11,753 nucleotides of DNA. Source: Alphaproteobacteria bacterium. Its GTDB lineage: Bacteria > Pseudomonadota > Alphaproteobacteria > Puniceispirillales > Puniceispirillaceae. Positions within the stretch are counted from its first letter, which is position 1. Every line of letters begins with the position of its first letter. A program made the position numbers and the translations under genes. The stretch covers positions 1 to 11,753 of the forward strand of contig WTHY01000039.1 in the NCBI GenBank assembly GCA_011522945.1, read 5' to 3'. Of this stretch, positions 6,608-11,753 are shown piece after piece. Below the pieces are notes generated by a model. It ran no database searches. It had not been told where the DNA came from and worked only from the letters and a program-made list of their open reading frames with translations.

Positions 6608-7414
6608 ATGGCTAATTTATTGAAAAAGCCAACAGGCGCGCATGGTAAAATTCATCATATTACGCCTGAAATAGCTGGATGGTCCTATGTTGGCTTTGGG
6701 CTATACCATCTGCGTGCAGGCGATGTGGCAGAAGAAGATTGCGGCAATAATGAAGTCATCATTGTTATGGTAGAAGGCAAGGCGCATCTCCATGCCGCTG
6801 AACAAGATTGGGGCGAGATAGGCGAGAGGATGCGTGTTTGGGAGCGTACGCCGCCCCATGCAGTTTATATGCCGAACGGTGCTTCTTGGCGTGCAGAAGC
6901 TACCACAGATTGTGTCATTGCGGTTTGCTCAGCGCCGGGGAAAGGTGGGCATGAAGCACAACGGCTTGGCCCAGACGGCATTAGCCTTGAGGTCAGAGGG
7001 AAAGGCAATAACACCCGCTATATCAATAATATTGCCATGGAGGGGCGCAATGTTGCCGATAGTTTACTGGTGACTGAGGTCTTTACGCCGAATGGACATT
7101 GGTCATCCTTTCCTTCGCATCGCCATGATGAAGATCAGTTCCCTGACATTACCTATTTAGAAGAAACCTATTATCACCGCATAGCTCCAGCAGACGGATT
7201 TGGCATCCAGCGTGTCTATACAGAAGATGGCGGTTTAGACGAGACAATGGCAGTGAAAGATCATGATGTAGTTCTTGTGCCAAAAGGACATCATCCTTGT
7301 GCAGCACCTTATGGATTTGAGATGTACTACCTCAATGTCATGGCAGGTCCATTGCGGAAATGGCGGTTTAAACTTGACCCGGCAGTAGAATGGCTTGTTG
7401 AGCGTGATGGATAG
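6608..7414 (+). CDS. iolB: IolB, 5-deoxy-glucuronate isomerase
   Basis: IolB is a cytoplasmic bicupin enzyme that converts 5-deoxy-D-glucuronate to 2-deoxy-5-keto-D-gluconate (DKG), the step after IolD in inositol breakdown. The 268 residues match the family length. Diagnostic segments are SSFPSHRHDEDQ (166-177), with metal-binding H171 and H173, LEETYYHRI (184-192), GFGIQRVYT (197-205), LDETMAVKDHDVVLVPKGHHP (210-230) and YYLNVMAGP (240-248). This combination is essentially specific to IolB, so it is the firmest functional anchor of the window. The ATG at 6608 has GGGGG at 6596-6600. It follows the oxygenase by 29 bp and precedes the LacI regulator by 62 bp. Its presence implies that carbon passes through 5-deoxy-glucuronate, so IolC, IolD and IolJ should exist elsewhere in the genome. 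Confidence 0.93.
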   Translation: MANLLKKPTGAHGKIHHITPEIAGWSYVGFGLYHLRAGDVAEEDCGNNEVIIVMVEGKAHLHAAEQDWGEIGERMRVWERTPPHAVYMPNGASWRAEATTDCVIAVCSAPGKGGHEAQRLGPDGISLEVRGKGNNTRYINNIAMEGRNVADSLLVTEVFTPNGHWSSFPSHRHDEDQFPDITYLEETYYHRIAPADGFGIQRVYTEDGGLDETMAVKDHDVVLVPKGHHPCAAPYGFEMYYLNVMAGPLRKWRFKLDPAVEWLVERDG

Positions 7415-7476
7415 GCCTAGACGTTTAATTCTCGCGGTATTAGCCATTACCACAATGGGCAGGGAGGCTGGATACT

Positions 7477-8478
7477 ATGGTCCCAACACTTCGTGATGTT
7501 GCAGAATTAGCAGGTGTTTCACGTTCTGCTGTGTCGCGGACATTTACCCCAGGTGCCTCGGTATCGGCAGAAACACGCCGCCTTGTGGAACAAGCCGCGC
7601 TAGAATTAGGCTATCATCCAAATGCGCTGGCATCATCCCTAACAACCGGGCGGACAAAATTAATCGGGCTTGTATTTAATAACTTTCACAATCCGTTATT
7701 CTTGGAGATTTTTGACAGGTTTACCCGCAGTTTGCAGGCTATAGGCTTGCGTCCCTTGATCATAAATTTAACAGACGAAACTGACCCACAAAATTCTGTC
7801 CAGATGCTAAGACAATATTCCGTCGATGGCGTTGTTTTGGCGTCATCAACCTTGCCGCTGAGTTTTGCGCAAGCCTTCCGGGATGCTGGCATGCCGATTG
7901 TTCATAGTTTTGGGAAATATTCTAGCACGCCGAAAGTGCATGTGGTGGGGATCGACAACCAGGAATGTGGACGACTTGCCGCAGAAACCTTATTGGCAAG
8001 AGGCTATCGGCATATTGCCTTTTTAGGAGGCCCAGAAGCGGCAACTTCTACCCAAGACAGGATGACAGGATTTCTCAATGTGCTAAAGGCGCACCCTTCT
8101 GTCGACGTTAGCTGCTCTTTTGCAGAGGATTATACTTTTAAAGCGGGCCGGAATGAAATGACACGCCTATTATCAGCCAATCGCGCGGAAGCCTATTTTT
8201 GTGGAGATGATGTTTTATCTATTGGCGCGCTTAGCGCAGCACAGGATTTCGGCCTTAATGTGCCTGGTGATATCGGTTTGATAGGTCTGAATGATATGGA
8301 AATGGCTGGTTGGGAGAATATTAACCTGACGACAATTGGTCAGCCATTATCCGATATCATTACTGCCAGTGTGGATCAGATGGCAGCCTTATTGAAAGAT
8401 CCTGAAAAAACACCCGAATCTCGTCTTTTCGCATGTCACTTGGTTGAACGGGGCACCTTGCGCCCATTGCGCGCTTAG
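7477..8478 (+). CDS. LacI/GalR-family transcriptional regulator of the cluster
   Basis: A 333-residue LacI-family repressor of typical length. Residues 4-23 (TLRDVAELAGVSRSAVSRTF) form the helix-turn-helix and 51-55 (LASSL) the hinge helix whose leucine normally inserts at the central CG of the operator. Residues 61-330 form the periplasmic-binding-protein-like effector domain, with landmarks KLIGLVFNNFHNPLF (61-75), VDGVVLASS (116-124), RGYRHIAFLGG (175-185) and GDIGLIGLNDMEMAGW (264-279). AGGGAGG at 7461-7467 supports the ATG at 7477. It is the last gene of the plus-strand operon. Two identical palindromes with a central CG, at 2089-2106 and 11724-11741, are the likely binding sites, giving control of both operons and autoregulation. 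The effector is probably the imported polyol or an early intermediate, which I infer from context. Activator behaviour cannot be excluded. Confidence 0.9.
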   Translation: MVPTLRDVAELAGVSRSAVSRTFTPGASVSAETRRLVEQAALELGYHPNALASSLTTGRTKLIGLVFNNFHNPLFLEIFDRFTRSLQAIGLRPLIINLTDETDPQNSVQMLRQYSVDGVVLASSTLPLSFAQAFRDAGMPIVHSFGKYSSTPKVHVVGIDNQECGRLAAETLLARGYRHIAFLGGPEAATSTQDRMTGFLNVLKAHPSVDVSCSFAEDYTFKAGRNEMTRLLSANRAEAYFCGDDVLSIGALSAAQDFGLNVPGDIGLIGLNDMEMAGWENINLTTIGQPLSDIITASVDQMAALLKDPEKTPESRLFACHLVERGTLRPLRA

Positions 8479-8518
8479 CCCCGCTTACACCCATTTTGGC
8501 CTAAGACTTAGTCCTGTC

Positions 8519-9676
8519 TTATCGGAACATAGGGGGGCGTGCATCAACCCAAGCCCCATTTCGCGCGCCGCTATCTGCTACCGCTTCTACTGCTGCCATA
8601 GACCGCAATCCATCTTCAGCGCGTGGATATAATGTGCTGGCAGGGTCAGGTGTTTTACCTGATTTTTCGGCTCTTATGACCTCAGCTAAATCTTTGTAGA
8701 TATTGGCAAAAGCCAGTGGCATACCTTCAGCATGACCAATTGTGACCCTAGTAGACCTGTCAGCTTCAGGGGATAGGTTTGCTTCTCCGCGCTCTATCAC
8801 TTGAAGGCGTTCATTCAGCGGCATCCAATAAAGTTGATTTGGATGTTCTTGAGCCCAGCGCAATCCGCCTTTTTCGCCGAAGACTTGAATTGTCAGTCCA
8901 TGTTGCCGGCCTATAGCGATTGACGATGTCCATAACCGGCCGATAGCACCGCCATCGAAACGCAAATTTACCATCGCATCATCTTCCAATTCGCGTGAGG
9001 CGATGCAAGACACAATATCCGCCGAGAGCTGTTCTGCTTCTTGGCCAATGACGAATGATGCCATATGGAGCGCATGGATACCACAATCGGCAAATTGTGC
9101 AGAAACCCCGGCTTGTTTCGGATCATAACGCCAACGTACCCGTGGATTGTCGGCATCTTCAGCATCCGCATGATGGCCATGGGAGAATTCAGCCTTCACT
9201 AGCCTGATTGCGCCTAAATCGCCGCGTGCAACCATCGCTTTCATATGACGCACCAAAGAATAACCGCTATAGCCGTAATTGACCGCGCAAACACGATTGC
9301 TGGCGCGGGCAATTTTTACTATCTCTTCGCTTTCTTCGACTGTCATCGTCATCGGTTTTTCACATAGAACGTTAAACCCTTTTTCCAAAAAGGCTTTGGT
9401 AATCTCAAAATGCGTGGCATTGGGCGTTGCCACAGTTACCAGATCAATCCTATCGTCCCTGCCAGCCTCGCCCTGCAACATCTCTTGCCAATCGCCATAG
9501 GCACGCTCTGGGGCCAGGCCCAATCTGATGCCATAATCGCGACCGGCATCAGGGCGGTGGTCAAGTGCGCCTGCAACAAAGTCAAATTCACCATCAAGGC
9601 CAGCACCAAGTCGGTGGGCAGGCCCAATCTGGCTGCCTTCGCCGCCGCCAATTATGCCCCATTGTAATTTTGCCAT
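8519..9676 (-). CDS. Gfo/Idh/MocA-family NAD(P)-dependent sugar/inositol dehydrogenase
   Basis: A 385-residue cytoplasmic oxidoreductase, longer than IolG (about 330). The Rossmann start WGIIGGGEGSQIGPAHR (6-22) is of the long-loop form. CEKP (105-108) gives K107 and FADCGIHALHMAS (195-207) gives D197 with H201 and H204, so the Lys-Asp-His set is present. The histidine-rich loop SHGHHADAEDAD (165-176) is distinctive. Last gene of the minus-strand operon; the gap to the preceding gene is 11 bp and its ribosome-binding site (GAGG) overlaps that gene's stop region. This subfamily is common in clusters for inositols and for glycosides oxidised at C3, and the exact substrate is not evident. It is clearly distinct from the IolG at 1018 and from the dehydrogenase at 10591, so it probably acts on a different substrate or in the reverse, ketone-reducing direction. 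Confidence 0.85.
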   Translation of the reverse strand: MAKLQWGIIGGGEGSQIGPAHRLGAGLDGEFDFVAGALDHRPDAGRDYGIRLGLAPERAYGDWQEMLQGEAGRDDRIDLVTVATPNATHFEITKAFLEKGFNVLCEKPMTMTVEESEEIVKIARASNRVCAVNYGYSGYSLVRHMKAMVARGDLGAIRLVKAEFSHGHHADAEDADNPRVRWRYDPKQAGVSAQFADCGIHALHMASFVIGQEAEQLSADIVSCIASRELEDDAMVNLRFDGGAIGRLWTSSIAIGRQHGLTIQVFGEKGGLRWAQEHPNQLYWMPLNERLQVIERGEANLSPEADRSTRVTIGHAEGMPLAFANIYKDLAEVIRAEKSGKTPDPASTLYPRAEDGLRSMAAVEAVADSGARNGAWVDARPPMFR

Positions 9677-9687
9677 ATCAGTAGCCT

Positions 9688-10581
9688 CTAATAAAAACCG
9701 ATTGATTCAAGATATTCACGGTTCTTCCGTGCATCGCCTAGCGGGTCTGGATCCAGTGTTGGATCGCAATCCTGTTCGATTGTGCACCAGCCTGAATATG
9801 CACTTTCCAACAGCAAGTCACGTACTGCTGGCAAATCCACTTCACCTTTATCGAGGGTGCAGAAAATACCTTCACCACATGCTTCATAAAATCCAGTTCT
9901 GTTGGCAATGGCGCGGGCTTTGACCACAGGGTCAGTAGATTTAAAGTGGACATATGTAATGCGGTCCATATGCCGCCGCATAAAGGCTACCGGATCAAAG
10001 CCTGCATAGGTGCAGTGGCCAGTATCAAGGCAGAGTTTTAATGTATCGCTATCAACCTCTGACAAGAGTTTTTCAACCTCTGGCTCAAAATCCATAAAGC
10101 CGCCTGCATGCGGGTGCAATTCAGGAATGAGTCCATATTCCTCTGCTCCCATTTTTGCAATCGTAACGATGCGATCACGATAGGCTTTCCATTCTGCTGC
10201 ATCCATTTGTTCTGCTTCATCAGCGCGGCCTGCTGTTGGCGCGCGTCTTGGAGAAATGCTGTCAATCATGACAAAATGTGAGGCACCATGTGCTACTAAG
10301 GCTTTGCATGTTCTCACAGCGCCATCCATAACCTCATTCCAGGCATTTGGGTCATGAAAGGCGCGAAACACTACACCGCCAATTAGTTCAAGTTCAAATT
10401 CTGCCAGAGCATCACCCAGTTCAGCAGGATCCTCAGGCATAAATCCAACGGGCCCTAGTTCAATACCTGTATAACCGGCCTCGGCACATTGCCCTAGCAC
10501 TTCACGCCAATGCGGATTGCGAGGGTCATCAGCAAATTCAACACCCCATGAACAAGGCGCATTACCAATCCTAATTGTCAT
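9688..10581 (-). CDS. IolE/MocC-like TIM-barrel enzyme (inosose dehydratase or sugar isomerase)
   Basis: A 297-residue AP-endonuclease-2-fold TIM barrel, the length of IolE. IolE removes water from 2-keto-myo-inositol to give 3D-trihydroxycyclohexane-1,2-dione. The N-terminus IRIGNAPCSWGVEF (3-16) is typical of the IolE/MocC-like branch rather than of canonical IolE, where ISW or IGWRNDD is usual. Candidate metal ligands and active-site residues are E154 with H156 and H158 (PELHPHAG), D186 and H189 (LCLDTGHC), H212 (YVHFKSTD) and E269 (CTIEQD). The ATG at 10581 is preceded by AGGAG, which overlaps the stop of the dehydrogenase gene upstream, so the two are translationally close. With IolB in the same cluster, inosose dehydratase is the most economical role. 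A 3-keto-glycoside hydrolase/lyase or an epimerase of the same fold is the main alternative. Confidence 0.7.
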   Translation of the reverse strand: MTIRIGNAPCSWGVEFADDPRNPHWREVLGQCAEAGYTGIELGPVGFMPEDPAELGDALAEFELELIGGVVFRAFHDPNAWNEVMDGAVRTCKALVAHGASHFVMIDSISPRRAPTAGRADEAEQMDAAEWKAYRDRIVTIAKMGAEEYGLIPELHPHAGGFMDFEPEVEKLLSEVDSDTLKLCLDTGHCTYAGFDPVAFMRRHMDRITYVHFKSTDPVVKARAIANRTGFYEACGEGIFCTLDKGEVDLPAVRDLLLESAYSGWCTIEQDCDPTLDPDPLGDARKNREYLESIGFY

Positions 10582-10590
10582 TAATTTCTC

Positions 10591-11694
10591 CTAAACTTGC
10601 CTGACTTCCGTCCAATGTCCTGACCCAGCCGATAACAGCACTGCATCAACCACTTCTGCTACTTCCAATCCGTCACGAAACGTCGGCCATACGGCCTTTC
10701 CTGTTTCAATAGCTTCCAAAAAATCTTTTGCTTCTATGATAATGGTATCCTGATAGCCTGTGCCATGGCCGGGGCCCTGGCAAAAGGGCAAATAATCAGG
10801 ATGTTCAGGGCCAGCCAGAATTTTTTTAAACCCGCGTTCTGCCTCAGGACCATCTGCACGATATAGCCAAATGGCATTCTGATCTTCCTGATCAAAGCGT
10901 ATTGAACCTTTTGTGCCATGAATTTCATAGGCATAGCCCATCTTGCGGCCTGTAGCGAGGCGGCTGGAATAAATATGCCCCATTACGCCATTGCTAAAGC
11001 GGCACATAATTTGTGCATGGTCATCATTGGTAACAGAACCGCCTGGGCGCACTTTATGCACACATTCCACATCAGCCAGCACTTTCTCAATCGGGCCCAT
11101 CAACGCTAGAGCAGCATTAATTGGATGCGGGGCAAGATCACCCATATTGCCGTTGGCTATGCCAGAACAGCGCCAATTATGCGGCAGGGTCGGATCGGCT
11201 TGAAAATCTTCTGTATGCTCTGCCCGAAACCAAGTTATCTGACCGATAGACTCTTCAGCTAGTAATTGTCTGGCAAATTGGCTGGCAGGGGTACGGATAT
11301 AATTAAACCCCATCATGTTGGTCACGCCAGTTTCCTCAGCGAGAGCTGCCATGGCTCTTGCATCGTCAATTGTATCAGCAATAGGTTTTTCGCAAAGAAC
11401 AGGCTTGCCCAATTTCAAAGCCGCTTCAGCAATCGCACGATGCGTATTTTGCGGTGAGGCTATAACAATAGCTTCAACGGCTGGGTCAGCGACTAATGCC
11501 TGCCAATCATCAGTCGCCCGCGCAAATCCATAGGCAGTGCGATACTGTTCGGCAGTATCTTTGCTTGTTGCGGCTACCATTTCAAGGCGTGGTCGTAATT
11601 TCGTGTTGAAAATAGCCCCAACGGCAAGCATAGCCACAGCATGCGCTTTACCCATATAGCCACCGCCGATAATGCCAATACCAATCGAAGTCAT
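10591..11694 (-). CDS. Gfo/Idh/MocA-family dehydrogenase, first gene of the minus-strand operon
   Basis: A 367-residue NAD(P)-dependent dehydrogenase. The Rossmann motif IGIIGGGYMGKAHA is at 6-19, CEKP at 101-104 gives K103, FNYIRTP at 130-136 follows, and GNMGDLAPHPIN (182-193) gives D186 and H190, so the family Lys-Asp-His set is complete. The GGGYMGKAH start, the FNYxRTP motif and the WR...GDL.PH pattern recall the branch that holds levoglucosan-type and other C3-oxidising dehydrogenases; that placement is from memory and tentative. The start is the ATG at 11694, preceded by GGAG. A longer frame to 11730 would begin inside the palindromic operator and is rejected. The operator at 11724-11741 lies 29 bp upstream of the start, so repressor binding should block transcription of this three-gene operon. 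The gap to the next gene is 9 bp. The protein is clearly different from IolG and from the dehydrogenase at 8519. Confidence 0.85.
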   Translation of the reverse strand: MTSIGIGIIGGGYMGKAHAVAMLAVGAIFNTKLRPRLEMVAATSKDTAEQYRTAYGFARATDDWQALVADPAVEAIVIASPQNTHRAIAEAALKLGKPVLCEKPIADTIDDARAMAALAEETGVTNMMGFNYIRTPASQFARQLLAEESIGQITWFRAEHTEDFQADPTLPHNWRCSGIANGNMGDLAPHPINAALALMGPIEKVLADVECVHKVRPGGSVTNDDHAQIMCRFSNGVMGHIYSSRLATGRKMGYAYEIHGTKGSIRFDQEDQNAIWLYRADGPEAERGFKKILAGPEHPDYLPFCQGPGHGTGYQDTIIIEAKDFLEAIETGKAVWPTFRDGLEVAEVVDAVLLSAGSGHWTEVRQV

Positions 11695-11723
11695 TTTGTC
11701 TCCAGACGAGGCAGATTGCCCCC

Positions 11724-11741
11724 TTTGCAACCGGTTGCAAA
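11724..11741. promoter_or_regulatory. LacI-family operator, copy 2 (identical 18-bp palindrome)
   Basis: TTTGCAACCGGTTGCAAA is identical to copy 1 at 2089-2106 and perfectly symmetric. It lies 29 bp upstream of the ATG (11694, minus strand) of the dehydrogenase operon, probably overlapping the core promoter or the transcription start. The window ends 12 bp further on, so the full promoter and any divergent gene on the far side cannot be seen. Two exact 18-bp copies in under 12 kb, each in front of an operon, are very unlikely by chance. Confidence 0.87.
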
Positions 11742-11753
11742 TACGGTAGCCTT

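Noticed and set aside
8479..8518. Bidirectional terminator between the convergent genes, from the small palindrome CTAAGACTTAG (8501-8511).
   Set aside because: The arms are 5 bases with a 1-base centre, which cannot fold into a stable hairpin, and there is no T-run on either strand.
1..11753. Insertion sequences, CRISPR arrays, tRNA or rRNA genes, or phage-type genes.
   Set aside because: No transposase-like frame, spaced direct-repeat array, tRNA-like cloverleaf or rRNA-like stretch was seen by eye; the window is filled by metabolic, transport and regulatory genes.

Overview
The window looks like part of an alphaproteobacterial catabolic island for inositol or an inositol-like polyol. The evidence is a CUT2-type sugar ABC transporter in the order binding protein, permease, single-domain ATPase (as in rhizobial FrcBCA), a clear IolB, an IolG-type inositol dehydrogenase, IolI- and IolE-like TIM-barrel enzymes, and a LacI-family regulator. 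Base composition is moderate to AT-leaning. A marine alphaproteobacterium is possible, but this rests on gene style and composition only.

Layout of the plus strand: a possible C-terminal gene fragment (1-108); iolI-like (114-917); iolG (1018-2016); a 337-bp intergenic region with a perfect 18-bp palindrome and a structured leader (2017-2353); periplasmic binding protein (2354-3289); an intra-operon hairpin with a T-run (3308-3341); permease (3365-4447); ATPase (4459-5241); a 194-bp spacer; a phytanoyl-CoA dioxygenase (PhyH)-like 2-oxoglutarate oxygenase (5436-6578); iolB (6608-7414); and a lacI-type regulator (7477-8478). The minus strand holds a compact three-gene operon read from right to left: a Gfo/Idh/MocA dehydrogenase (11694-10591), an IolE/MocC-like TIM barrel (10581-9688) and a second Gfo/Idh/MocA dehydrogenase (9676-8519). 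The two operons converge at 8479-8518.

How it fits together: the same 18-bp palindrome, TTTGCAACCGGTTGCAAA, stands upstream of the binding-protein gene (2089-2106) and upstream of the minus-strand operon (11724-11741). It has the central CG typical of LacI/GalR operators. The LacI-type regulator encoded between the two sites most likely controls both operons and its own gene. The imported polyol would be oxidised by one of three Gfo/Idh/MocA dehydrogenases and processed by the TIM-barrel isomerase or dehydratase. IolB then isomerises 5-deoxy-glucuronate. IolC, IolD, IolJ and IolA are absent from the window.

The most unusual content is the PhyH-like oxygenase with an intact iron-ligand set inside the transporter-iolB-lacI operon, together with three different sugar dehydrogenases. 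This suggests a variant pathway that first modifies a substituted inositol or a glycoside. That pathway is inference; the gene families and the paired operators are seen directly.
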